DNA from: Absidia repens
Taxonomy: Eukaryota; Mucoromycota; Mucoromycetes; Mucorales; Cunninghamellaceae
Length of the DNA: 64,000 nucleotides
Direction of reading: 5' to 3'
NCBI GenBank assembly: GCA_002105175.1
Contig: MCGE01000023.1
Location: 484,501-548,500, forward strand
Position numbers and translations under genes: made by a program. The notes below the pieces were generated by a model, which made no database searches, was not told the DNA's origin, and saw only the letters and a list, made by a program, of their open reading frames with translations. Of the stretch, positions 46,797-57,446 are shown piece after piece (positions within the stretch are counted from its first letter, which is position 1; each line of letters opens with the position of its first letter).

Positions 46797-48134
46797 CTAC
46801 TTACCTAACCAGGACCGCCTATTAGACATACCATTACCGTCATGATCGTGAGGAGGAGGAGGAGGGTTGGAAGCAGCACCGGCCGCCATCATTGCACCGC
46901 GTCGTTCAACCATCAAATAATGCATTTGCATCCTCATACCATGACATATCGCCCGTATACTTTGGACTTCCTCTTGCAGTCGAAATGTTTCCGTCATCAA
47001 AGCCATGTTTTGCTTGAGTTCCAAGGACGTCATGTTGGCCGAGAGGGAGTCGATGTCGCTTTGTAGTCGTTGCGTTTCTGATAATACCACTTCTTGCTGG
47101 GTGTCCAAAGGAATATCAGGGTCGACGGCAAAATGGCCTGGGAACAGCACACTGAGTTGATTGGTCGTTGTATCCAATTGCTGCTTTGTTTCGTGTTGAT
47201 GCCGCTTCAGTGATTCGTTTTCCTTACGCAGGGCTTGTATTTCCTCTTTCATTTGTGTTTCCTTTTGCCGATGTAGATGTAAAAAACCCTTGATCTTTTC
47301 ATACGTGCATGAGGCCAGATGGTCGTCCAGCGTGGCACGCTCACCGGTCCACGGGCAGCTAAATTCAGAGTGCGGGCAATCCATAGGTACCTTGGGACAA
47401 GTTTTCAGGTGGCCGGCATGGTCGGAGCGTGGTCGAGATGAACCACAGTGGTTGCATTCTACGATTTCAGAAGGACACAGTTGATAATGATCCTACAGAA
47501 AAACACACTTATGAGTCACCCTTTGCCATCCCCCCTAGTAGATATTGGTTTTCGCTTAATATTACCTCCAATTCAAACGCTGGCATCTTCTTCTTGCACA
47601 TTTTGCATTCTGTTTCCCGATGTTTGCAGGTGGACACATGGTTGTTGAGATCCTTTTTTAGTACCAATTCTTGACATTCTTTCATCTGGCATGATTGGAA
47701 GGCATAAAGGCAATCGTTGCTCATATGATGTTCCATGTATTGTCGTTGGCCAGTAAATTCGCAGCCTCTATCCGCCCGAGGACAATGTATATGCAGCTCG
47801 TTGACCATGTTGGTGATTATTTTAACAGCAGGTTCCAAATCGTTGAGTGTGAGTGCTAAACGATCGATAGGACATTGCGGGGAAGAGGTGACGGCCTGAT
47901 AAATACAAGATTGACAAAAAGTATGCCTTTGTATAGTAAATGATAAAGTATAGAAAAAGAATTGGTGAGTGGGACTAGGCGACGAATAAAGCATTTTAAG
48001 CATTTTACTTACCCACAAGGTGAAACTATTGGGTCCACAAAGGGGTATTGGCATATACAGCATATCAAGTTGCTATTGACGTTGTCTACATAAGTAAGGG
48101 ACTTAAGGTCGAGCGAACAATCGCTATTGGACAT
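46797..48134 (-). CDS. RING and TRAF-type zinc-finger protein with coiled coil
   Basis: Exons 48013-48134, 47566-47926 and 46797-47492 give 392 residues. The N-terminal RING finger has Cys25, Cys28, Cys40, His42, Cys45, Cys48 and Cys59, but CPID where the last Cys is expected, so Asp62 takes the eighth ligand position, as in animal TRAF6-type RINGs. TRAF-type zinc fingers follow: HCPRADRGCEFTGQRQYMEH, CQMKECQELVLKKDLNNHVS, CKHRETECKMC and VECNHCGSSRP, then CPHSEFSCPWTG. A long coiled coil covers ~255-370. No MATH domain is visible. Likely an E3 ubiquitin ligase or scaffold (inference). The frame ends TTAG/GTAAGT then TAG, so a further 3' exon is possible. Confidence 0.84.
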
Positions 48135-48403
48135 GGTGGTTTGTGAAAGAGTAGAAAAAAAAAATATAGGAAGGGAAAATAATCGTCATATGATAAGATA
48201 TTGAGAAAAAGCTTGAGGTGGAGAAATTCAAGCGGCGTTTGAAGTTTAACTGTGATGCTCGCAAATTTGCTTTAAGTGGTCACTATAATTTCCTCCACCC
48301 CATCGCTCTTAATAGGAGATTAACATTAGCGCCCTCTTTTTTTCGTTTCTCTTTTCCCTTTTCCTTTTTTTTATTTCAAACAACAAAAAAACTCTTTTTT
48401 ACA
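48135..48403. promoter_or_regulatory. Divergent promoter with GCGGCGTTTGAA box
   Basis: AGCGGCGTTTGAAG (GCGG at 48232-48235, TTTGAA at 48238-48243) lies about 98 nt from the TRAF-like start codon and ~160 nt from the plus-strand start codon. A T-rich tract precedes the latter. Confidence 0.5.
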
Positions 48404-48751
48404 ATGGCCAAAGACAAGATCACCAAGAAGTCCGCTGGTAAGTAACAATTTCCATTAAATCTTTTCCCATTTTCCTTTGCTTATCCGTTCCTTTATTTTG
48501 CCACTAACTAATAGGCGCCAAGAAGCTGTCTCCTTACAACAAATTTATGAAGGTAAGAAAAAAGATAAAAGAAAAAGACTTCTCCCCAATATGGTGATAT
48601 CTTGATTTCTCATTCTATGATTTTATTGGTGTAATAGACTGAACTCCCCAAGGTCAAAGCTGCCGAACCTTCTCTCTCCCACAAGGAAGTAAGTTATTTG
48701 TTATAAAAAAAATTAAAAAAAAACTTTTTTTTTGCTCTGGGTATGGAAAGT

Positions 48752-48784
<33 letters not shown>

Positions 48785-49064
48785 GCGCTTTCAATTGGGG
48801 GACCAGATTGGTCGGTCGATTTAGGCGGTTTTTTTTTCACTTCGCGCATTCATTGCTGCTATATTACCTTGGCAAATATTATTGCTGACGTAGCTAATTT
48901 TTTTTCTTTTTTTTTTTCTTTTTTTTTTTTTGCTCTAGGCTTTCAAGAAGGTGGTAAGTATATAAAAAAAAAGCATTTATATTGATTATGACTAATATAC
49001 ATTTATTGAATGATAGGCTGCCAACTGGGCTACCAGCAGTGAAAACCCCAAGAACGCCAAATAA
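48404..49064 (+). CDS. Small YABBY/HMG-like protein, 61 residues in five exons
   Basis: Exons 48404-48437, 48515-48552, 48638-48688, 48939-48953 and 49017-49064 give 61 residues. After a basic start (MAKDKITKKSAG) the core AKKLSPYNKFMKTELPKVKA, then EPSLSHKEAFKKVAANWA, matches the C-terminal HMG-like half of plant YABBY proteins (SAYNRFIKEEIQ, then SHREAFSAAAKNW). A helix-loop-helix HMG-type DNA-binding role in the nucleus is inferred. The fourth exon is only 15 nt (AFKKV) and lies behind a 250 nt intron containing an A30 run (48754-48783) and T-rich tracts. All exon joins are in phase and rebuild the conserved motif. Confidence 0.82.
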
Positions 49065-49566
49065 ATCAAGTCTGTCTCCTTCTCTTATCAATTTATTTTA
49101 GTATACTTTTTCCTCTTTGTATAGTAGTATCTGTGATATTTGAATAAATAAATCAAAAAGGATAAAAAAATGAAATATCTGGTTATCATACCGTTGCCTA
49201 TTGTTTTGTATGTATGATTGACTGTGATGGATGTAATCTCTATTTGTATGTGTGTGGATGGATTGAGCTCTGTGCGTAGTTTGATAGAATTCTTAGGGTG
49301 CCATTGATTAACATGTTTGTGTGTCTGTTGATGGGCTTATATCAATATGTATGTGTATGATGAATGTGAGTGAAAGTGAGCACCTAAACGATGTTGTGGT
49401 TTATGTGATATGAGGTGAGGACAAGAGCATAGTCAATACAGATGAATGAAAATAACAAATTTTATTGGATTTTATTCATGATTCAAAATATACTATGTTA
49501 TTCTATGCAAATAAACTAAACTATATACAATAATAGGGAATAGGGGTATCCGGTGGTACACAACAC
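49065..49566. other. Convergent 3' region
   Basis: A 502 nt gap between convergent genes. It is rich in TGTGTATG-type GT alternations (~49200-49400). No gene was recognised. Confidence 0.5.
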
Positions 49567-50061
49567 TTATCGAAACGCAGGCCTATTGGTGTTTTCCTCT
49601 TGATCATCTTGTTGTAACATATTGTTTGAATAGAGAGATGTCTGGAAAAATGTAGAGATCAAGGACATTTTTTCTTCAACACGCCGTACCTTTTCAATCA
49701 GCTGATGCACTTCATCTTGATTCGTTTTGGCCACCAAATTTTGTAGCTTTTGAAATCAGGAAGGAGAGGGTTTTAGCATACATAATATAGGTAGTCTTAT
49801 TCTTTTGCTTTGTTTTTAAACTTTACCTTTGTAATATTGTCGGCCAGTATTTGTGTTTCACTTAGGATAGCATCTTCAAGTGTGCGCATTTTGTTGATAT
49901 CTGAAGGAAGAAAAACAAAAATTTAGTGAAAAAAAACACGTTGGTTGAAACCCAGCAAATTGCCTATAGACTAGAAAATTGGGCGTAGGATACTGGGAAG
50001 GAGGGGGTGGTGTTGGTAGAAAGTTGCCTGAAGTATGCCTGATACCAATTTTGGAGTTCAT
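49567..50061 (-). CDS. DAD3: DASH/Dam1 complex subunit Dad3-like
   Basis: Exons 50046-50061, 49827-49900 and 49567-49746 give 89 residues. Alternatively translation begins at the Met inside exon 2 (MRTLEDAIL). The text ETQILADNITKLQNLVAKTN, then EVHQLIEKVRRVEEKMSLIS and TFFQTSLYSNNM, resembles Dad3 (heptad-rich start, then RxxExKxxLxxTFFxxSxYS). Dad3 is part of the ten-subunit ring that couples kinetochores to microtubules. Length fits (Dad3 ~90 residues). The 16 nt first exon is the least certain part. It is divergent from PTRHD1 with 89 nt between start codons. Short length keeps the family call tentative. Confidence 0.6.
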
Positions 50062-50150
50062 CGGGCATTTAAAAATACAGTGAACAAAAATGTGAATTTG
50101 TCCTGGATTTATTTATTTTGTTCTTTCGTTTTCCTCAACTCAAACTGACC

Positions 50151-50777
50151 ATGGCCACCATTGCTTGTGAACACTTGACTATGTATATAGTTGTACGGAA
50201 GGATTTGTCAAAAGTAAATTGATATGATTGTTGAGAATCAGCTAATACTAGATGGAAATAAGAAATTCTGAATCTCTCTCTTTTTTTTTTTATTTTTATA
50301 TATAGACTTTGAAGTGGCCAACTGGAAGGTATAGTCAAATTATCATAGAGACATAGTGAATACGTATGCATACGCGTTTTCACCTATTACTATTTTCTCA
50401 CTCTATCTCTATGTGATAGTGTCATGGCGCAGGCCTGTCATGCTGCAACGGCTGTTTTACAGACTACTCGGAACGAATCCAACACAATGAAATATGTTGA
50501 GGACTACGAACGAATGCATAAAGTAGTATTGGAGGTAATATTAAAAAATTGATGAGATATATGGTGTTAACAATGCTTTATGTTATGTGTATTATAGACA
50601 AAGAACGATGAAACTCTGAAAAACCTTGCAGAATCTTTAAAGACACATAATATCCCTCTATACCAATGGGTTGAACAACCTGAAAACATCCCTACTGCGT
50701 TGGCTACGGCGCCAATACCTGAACGCTCACCTGAAGTCAAAGACCTTTTCAAGAAGTACTGCTCTCTTTACCGCTAG
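50151..50777 (+). CDS. PTRHD1: Peptidyl-tRNA hydrolase 2-like protein PTRHD1
   Basis: Exons 50151-50213, 50306-50328, 50420-50534 and 50598-50777 give 126 residues, matching PTRHD1 proteins. The second exon is 23 nt. Pth2-fold blocks are LTMYIVVRKDLSK, KWPTGSVMAQACHAATAVL, DYERMHKVVLETKNDETL, LKTHNIPLYQWVEQPENIPT and the C-terminal EVKDLFKKYCSLYR. The conserved AQACHAA helix of the Pth2 superfamily is present. Whether PTRHD1 has peptidyl-tRNA hydrolase activity is not settled, so a catalytic role is only inferred. Confidence 0.9.
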
Positions 50778-51132
50778 GAATGATTTGGTTTGATAGTTCG
50801 CCTTCTCCCTTACTCTTAGAATAGTTGTTGCCTTTTGAAATAAACTGTTTGATATTTTATATTATTTAATTTTATGGCAGTGGGATGGCTGTTTCAATTG
50901 ATCATGACAGGACGGGATTGCTTGGGTGTAAAAGGATCATCTTGATGTGGCTTTTATGCTGAGCGGAATTTCAATATCCGGAGGGAACCTTTTATGTCTT
51001 TTTTTTTTTTTTTTTTTTTTTTTTTGTTTTAATTGAACGCTTTCTTATATTTCAATACCATATACTCTATTCAGTCCTATTTCCCTGTATTCAAATCCCT
51101 TTATACAATAATCACGCCTCTGCTGTAACACT
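50778..51132. other. Intergenic, TRM1 promoter
   Basis: A 355 nt gap with GAGCGGAATTTCAAT (GCGG at 50963-50966) about 167 nt before the TRM1 start, and a T-run at ~50999-51025. Confidence 0.5.
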
Positions 51133-53307
51133 ATGGCCGACATTGACATCTCTCTCTACAATACTGTCACCGAAGGCAAAGCGACTATCCTTTTCCCCAA
51201 AAGCAACGAGGTCTTTTACAACCCTGTCCAGGAATTCAATCGGGATATGTCCATAGCTGCTATCCGTACCTGGTCAGAAATGTTTTTACAAGAAAAGCGG
51301 GATCGTATCAACAAGAAATTAGTTAAAGCCAAAACTGAAGAAGAACGTGCAAAGATGAATGAAGTAAGTATCAGGCAATGATATATTGATGAATGAGGTT
51401 GGGGGTGAGAGCGGATTGACATTGATAATAGCTTATATTTTGGTCTTGATTTAGTACTTGGAACAACAGATCAATCCCAACAACTTCAACATCTTGGAAG
51501 CTTTGGCTGCTACTGGACTTCGCTCCATTCGATATGCCAAAGAAATTCCCAACCTGCGACAAGTAGTGGCGAACGACTTACTAGAGGATGCTGTGGAATC
51601 GATCCGACGCAATACTATTTACAATCAATTGGACGAAAACCTTGTTCGGGCAAACAAAGGTGATGCCATGTAAGTAACCTCCTCCCAAAATAAAAAAAAA
51701 TAGTGATCAAAGCGTAGGCTTGACAAGGAATGTGCTCATTGTGTATTTACAGTTTTCTTTATATGGATTTATTATAGGCGTGTTATGTATGATACCGTTG
51801 GAACTGAAGAAAAATATGATGTGGTCGATTTGGATCCTTATGGTTCTGCCTCTCCTTTTGTCGATGGTGCTGTTCAGGCAGTTTCTGAAGGTGGACTTCT
51901 TTGTGTGACATGCACCGATTTGGCTATCCTTACTGGCTCAATGCACCCTGAAACTTGGTAAGTGATCATTCGCTTTCTATTATTATTATCATTATTAGTA
52001 TTATTATTATTGTTATTGTTATTGTTATTATTATTATTAACTGGTATTCATTCCTCCCTTTGTTATAGCTTTGGGAAATATAACGGCATGCCTTTGAAGC
52101 GTACTTTCCCTCATGAAATGGCTCTTCGTTTACTATTACAGCAACTCCAAACATCCGCTGGCCGCTATCGTCGATACATTGTCCCCATGATGTCTTGCAG
52201 CATTGACTTTTACATTCGTGTATTTGTGCGAGTTTATACTTCTCCTAATGAAGTGAAGAAGGCGGCTAGGTAAGTGGATTTATACTTGAGATATACGATT
52301 GAATTAAAAGGGTATGGCTACTTATACATTTATATATTCACTATAGTAAAATCGGTGTGATTTACGAATGTAGTGGATGTCATTCCTTTGCCATTCAACC
52401 TCTTGGCAAAATTGATATCAAGGACAACGGTAGTGAAAGACATACACCGGGCTCTGGCCCACCTGTTGGCCAGTTCTGTGAACATTGCGGAAACACGCAT
52501 CATGTAAGTCCAAAATCATGCCAGCCATTAGTAACGTTATCACTCACCTTCTATTTTGGTGTCATTTATATTCAGATTGGGGGACCAGCATGGATCGCGC
52601 CTTTGCATGATAAAACGTTTGTCTCTAATATGCTTCAACACGTCAAGAACAATGAAAAGGACTACGGTACAAACGTTAGAATGAAGGGGATGGTATCAGT
52701 GATTCAAGAAGAACTTGACGAGCCATGTTATTGGACACTTCAGCGTATTTGCGGAACTCTTCACTGTACCAGTATTCCCATGTTAGATCTTTAGTAAGTG
52801 TGCGATTCAATGATACTACGGAAAACGAACGATAATGCTTTGATATTGATATTTTTTTTATGCTTATCTCTATCTCTAGCTCGGCTTTATTGAATGCAGG
52901 CTACAAGGTATCCGGCTCTCATTGTAATCCTCAAACTCTGAAAACAAATGCTCCTGCATCAGTTGTCTGGGACGTATTACGTGCTTTTATCAAGAAACAT
53001 CCAGTGACCATGGCCAATATTAGCGAAAACTCTCCTGCAAGAAAGATTTTGGCAAAGGAGCCAAGGTAAGGTTTTGGTAGAATTTAGTGGTGGCTATGCC
53101 AAGCAACTTTCTCATTTGATTTTGTGTATTAGTTTTGAAGTAGACTTTACTAGACATCCGGATGCCAAAGCGGAATCAAGAAATTGTGTACGGTACCAAG
53201 TGAATCCCACAGCAAATTGGGGACCCAAGGCACGTGCTGGCAAGAAGCAAAAAACGGTACATGAATCCTCCAAGGCCGAACAAGAAGAACCAAGCGTAGA
53301 AAAATAG
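51133..53307 (+). CDS. TRM1: tRNA (guanine26-N2)-dimethyltransferase TRM1
   Basis: Eight exons (51133-51363, 51455-51669, 51778-51957, 52069-52269, 52347-52503, 52576-52793, 52880-53065, 53133-53307) give 520 residues. Using S-adenosylmethionine, it makes m2,2G26 in nuclear and mitochondrial tRNAs. The N-terminus EGKATILFP and [14 protein letters not shown] is the substrate-entry segment. SAM-binding motifs are [33 protein letters not shown] and the catalytic-site [11 protein letters not shown], then [12 protein letters not shown] zinc site is likely in CSGCHSFA and CEHCG. C-terminal [13 protein letters not shown] and a basic Lys-rich tail (KARAGKKQK) complete it. No mitochondrial presequence is visible. 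Confidence 0.95.
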
Positions 53308-53620
53308 ACTTACGTGCATTGTTATTCGTTTTATGCATTTACTTCTTTAATATTACTCATTCAAATAAAAACACAAAAATATTTTTTATCTTACTATATA
53401 TGGTTATTGTCTTATTTGAAGTGGGTGGGCATGTGCGCGTGTATATGTGTTATTTGGAACGTTTTTATGTGTTTGATCCAATTTTGACCAATCAAGCTAG
53501 GCATGCTCTTGTTATCATTAGAACCCCGCTATGAAATTTGACGGCGTAAAAAAGGTTTATTTCTTTTTTTCCTGTTGACTCGAATTTCTGCTTTCCTTTC
53601 TTCTCAATCCTTATTGTCTC
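53308..53620. other. Intergenic, SNX3 promoter
   Basis: A 313 nt gap. An inverted GCGG (CCGC 53526-53529) and a GACGGCG flank GAAATTTG about 80-95 nt before the SNX3 start. Confidence 0.45.
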
Positions 53621-54398
53621 ATGGCAACTAGTGGCAATACACCTGTTCATGCTTTCCAATCCTTTCACACCATGGTGGGTTCTTGCTCCACAAGGGAACA
53701 AACTATGAAAGAGCGTTATGCTGTGCCTGAAAATTTTCTCGAAATAGAAGTGAAAAACCCTTTGACACACGGTAATATACCAACAAGTGCGCAAGTCTTC
53801 AAGTAAAACTCACTAATATAATATGCTCATTTTTTACTCATATTGGAGGTGTGGGGCGAAAAATGTATACGGATTACGAAGTTATATGTCGGGTAGGATA
53901 ATACAGGGCCACGCTCTTTAAGAGGCGGAAATACATGGGGCATGACACATAAAATAACCGTTTCCTTTTTTTTTTCATATGTATGATATCATATAGACAA
54001 ACTTACCTATCTTTAGATCCAAGCAATCATCCGTACGTAGAAGATATAGTGATTTTGAGTGGCTCAAAGATAGTTTGGATAGGGATGCAAATCGAGTGAT
54101 TATACCTCCCTTGCCAGGCAAAATCTTTACCAACAGATTTGAAGACGACATCATCGAACAGCGCCGAGAGGGATTGGAACGATTTTTACAAATGTAAGTG
54201 AATTTAATTGTACTTTTTTAAAAAAAAGCGAAAAAATATACTGTATATATGTATCTCCACTAATATAATACCATATGTTTTTTCTTGAATTATACTCATA
54301 GAGTCTCTGGTCATCCTCTGATACAAACCGGGAGCAAGGTAATGGCTGCTTTTATTCAAGACCCAAGTTTTACCAAGGAATCCTACGATTTCTTTTAA
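53621..54398 (+). CDS. SNX3: Sorting nexin SNX3 / Grd19
   Basis: Exons 53621-53771, 53849-53892, 53997-54193 and 54302-54398 give 162 residues. A single PX domain binds PI3P on endosomes; SNX3/Grd19 sorts cargo with retromer. Diagnostic text is [69 protein letters not shown] and [20 protein letters not shown]. The RRRYSDF arginine patch and the Pro-Pro-Leu-Pro-Gly-Lys loop for lipid binding are intact. The N-terminal ~35 residues before the core are longer than in animals. Confidence 0.95.
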
Positions 54399-54636
54399 TT
54401 ATCATAGTACACGCTACCACAGTTTTATTTTAGTTACAATTTTTACCTAGTTTATTCTTGTTCTTTTTACCCTTATGTTTTAAATAAAAACTCATTGTGC
54501 ATACATTTTTACTACCATTGCCATAGTTGGAAAAAAATTGCGGCAACTAAATTTTTATTTATATTTTTTCATTTTCCTCAACCAGCTTTTTTTTTTTTTG
54601 AGACCTCTTTCTTTCTTCCTTCACCAAAAAGCGACA

Positions 54637-56357
54637 ATGGAGTATTTTACAGATCTACTTCAAAAGCAGGACAGCAGAAGCAGATTTACGCTCACAGCCA
54701 TTGCTGCTTCTGTTCTTACAGCCAGCACTCTGCTTAGCTACCAAGGCATCCAACGACATCGTCAACGGCGCGAATCACAAGAAGTTCGGGAAACTCACCA
54801 ACACCAACATCAACACTTGTCGATCGATCACCATTCACGTATGTTGACAGGTGAACAAGCTATCCTTGGCGAATTAAAGGCGAAGCAACTGCATAACTCC
54901 TTTGTCATAGTGGTAGGTGCCGGTGGTGTGGGATCATGGGCTGCATTGATGCTTTTACGTGCCGGTGTACGTCGTTTACGCTTGATTGATTTCGACCAGG
55001 TGACACTCAGCAGCTTGAATCGTCATGCGGTGGCAACATTGGACGATGTGGGTACACCTAAAGTCAAAACTATGGAACGTCACTTTCAGCGTATTGACCC
55101 CGCCTGTGAACTTGACGCCCGGATCGATCTCTTCAACGCCGACAATGCCAACGACCTACTTGCTGGGAATCCGGACTATATCATTGACGCCATTGATAAC
55201 ATCAATACCAAAATCGACCTCATTCGCTACTGCTTTGACCACAAACTCAAGGTGATAAGCTCCATGGGTGCCGGTGCCAAAGCTGATCCTTCTCGCATCC
55301 AGATCACTGACATCAGCGAAACTTTAGGTAATGCACATATTATATGATGAGTATGACCTCGTTGTACTGATAAAACGAACTACTACTTCTTTTTTTTCCA
55401 TATACATGTACCTGTGAAAAGAGGATCCTTTGGCTCGAACGGTTCGACGACAATTGAAGAAATACAACATTGACTATGGTGTACCCGTTGCCTACTCTAC
55501 TGAAAAACCTCATCATGTCAAACTATTGCCGTTAGGTAAGTGGACAAACAAAAATACATATCACTGATAAATGGATAGCTGACCTATATATTCGAATTTT
55601 GTATGTGTATATGTATATATGTGATGAAAACGTAGAGGATGATCGTGTAGAGGACGCTGATGACTACGCCGCTTTACCTGACTTCCGATCTCGTATCCTT
55701 CCTGTCCTTGGCACTCTCCCTAGTATGTTTGGCATGGCCATTGCAAATCATGTCATTTTGGTTCTTACTCAATACCCAGGATACCATCCACTACCTATCA
55801 AACTTCGCGAAGGGTTGTATAGTCGACTTCATCGCGACTTGATTGTTCGTGAAATCAAGCAATTCGAGACAAGGTAAGTCTTTTTTTTTTTTTTTTTTTG
55901 CGATAGGACTGGGGCCGGGAAGGCGAAGGTTTGGGATCGGAATAGGTGTTTACATTATCTTACAAAAATTTTTTCTTGGTTTTTATAGAATCTGTCCGAT
56001 GGATATCAAAGATGTCGGATATGTCTTTGAAGAAATGTGGCATGGCAAAAGTGTTTTAACAGGACCCCAAAATCAAATGGCGCTGGTCCGATGGAACAAA
56101 CGGAAGCCTTTAGACTTTATGAACACAGTGGTAATGTCCAAGGAAGAAGCAAAACGTCACGATATTTTACCTATAAATACGGATCTTCATCAGCATTATG
56201 GCCAAGGTAAGTTAAAATATGGAAAGAAAAATTGTTGTTATAAAGAAACTTGACCTTGACTATTTTTGGCTTTGTTTCGCAAGATATATGCACATTCATA
56301 GAAGAAAGATTCAAGGATGAAGAGCACCGGAGGAAGATCTGGGACCATGCATTGTAG
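54637..56357 (+). CDS. TCD1: tRNA threonylcarbamoyladenosine dehydratase (Tcd1/Tcd2, TcdA-type)
   Basis: Exons 54637-55327, 55422-55535, 55636-55873, 55989-56206 and 56284-56357 give 444 residues. An E1-like enzyme, it converts t6A37 of tRNA to the cyclic ct6A form with ATP. An N-terminal hydrophobic segment (TLTAIAASVLTASTLL, ~18-33) fits the outer mitochondrial membrane anchoring known for yeast Tcd1/2. The adenylation domain shows VIVVGAGGVGSWAALMLLR, LIDFDQVTLSSLNRHAVAT, VGTPKVKTME and IIDAIDNINTKIDLIRYC, followed by SMGAGAKADPSRIQI. The exon 1/2 and 2/3 acceptors have weak pyrimidine tracts but are the only ones giving the conserved EDPLARTVRRQLK and EDDR joints. Confidence 0.93.
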
Positions 56358-56499
56358 TTTAGAATCAATATCAATATAGCTTATTACATCTATAGTTTAA
56401 TTTAGTTTATTCGTAGCTTAGTATTTGTGCTATATTGAAAATAAAAGATTTGCTTTTATGCATTTTGACCACTTATTTCTATTGTTACAAATTATACAG

Positions 56500-56536
<37 letters not shown>

Positions 56537-57446
56537 AAATAAAATAAGAGAGAAGGCAGTTTGTCAACGGTAGTTGCAAAAGTAGGAGAGATTTGTTTTA
56601 GTCTGATTAGATGTAATTGACATGTCACAACTGATGACAGATCACCTGAGCAGAAGAATAACTTGGGCGCCATTTGAAAACCCTAAAATCAAAAAAAAAG
56701 GAAAAAAAAAAAAAGGAATTACAGTAAAAAAAAAAAGTATTGACTTTAAACCTGTCATCGGCACAACAACCAATAAATGAAATCAAACAATTGCGATGTC
56801 GTTAATTTTGTATGCTGTGGTATTCAACAACATCGTAGATCAATCAAAATGAGTGTGTTGCATTACTGAACTCAGGAAAATGAACAGTCAGCGTCAGTGA
56901 TTGGAAACTACAGTATAAAGTGTAGTTGATTACAAGTATCATCTATTTCAGAGAGGAATAGGAGCTAGCTAGGGATTTCTTTCTTTTTTGACTGCAAAAA
57001 CATTTGATGTGCTGGCGTAAGCAAAATCATGGAGGCTGCTGTCAAAAAAAAAAAAAAAAAAAGATCCATGATTCAAACAGCGGTGATTAAACGATTATAA
57101 TCGGGTTTTCATAAAAAAAATTCTTTCATATTCAAATAAGCAAACGTAGTCAAATCGCTATAATCGTTCGTTACTGGAGCATAATATATATATATATGAT
57201 TGTGCTCATTTTGTCCAACATGGATGGGGATTTTATCTACGAAAAAAATGTTTCTTTCATGCTTGTATCCATTTTTTCACCTTACCGAAATTTTTTGTCT
57301 CAAAAAAAGCGGCGATTGAAAAAAGCGATTGGCAGGCTGTCTTTTTTTTGGGATTTTTTTTTTCTTTCTTCCACTCTTTTCCTTTCTATTCTTCCAAACT
57401 TGCATTCTCTCAACATTATTCATACCTCCTATTAATAGTGTACCGG
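56358..57446. other. Intergenic region upstream of the winged-helix gene
   Basis: A 1.1 kb AT-rich gap. It holds an (AT)n tract, A-runs at ~57043-57062, and AAGCGGCGATTGAAAA (GCGG at 57309-57312) about 138 nt before the next start codon. Confidence 0.5.
56503..56533 (+). repeat. (AT)n microsatellite
   Basis: About 15 uninterrupted AT dinucleotides, in the spacer downstream of the dehydratase gene. Confidence 0.85.

Noticed and set aside
57043..57160. Candidate hairpin around CGATTATAATCG strings upstream of the winged-helix gene
   Set aside because: Short AT-rich palindromes of this kind are common in the window and nothing sets this one apart.
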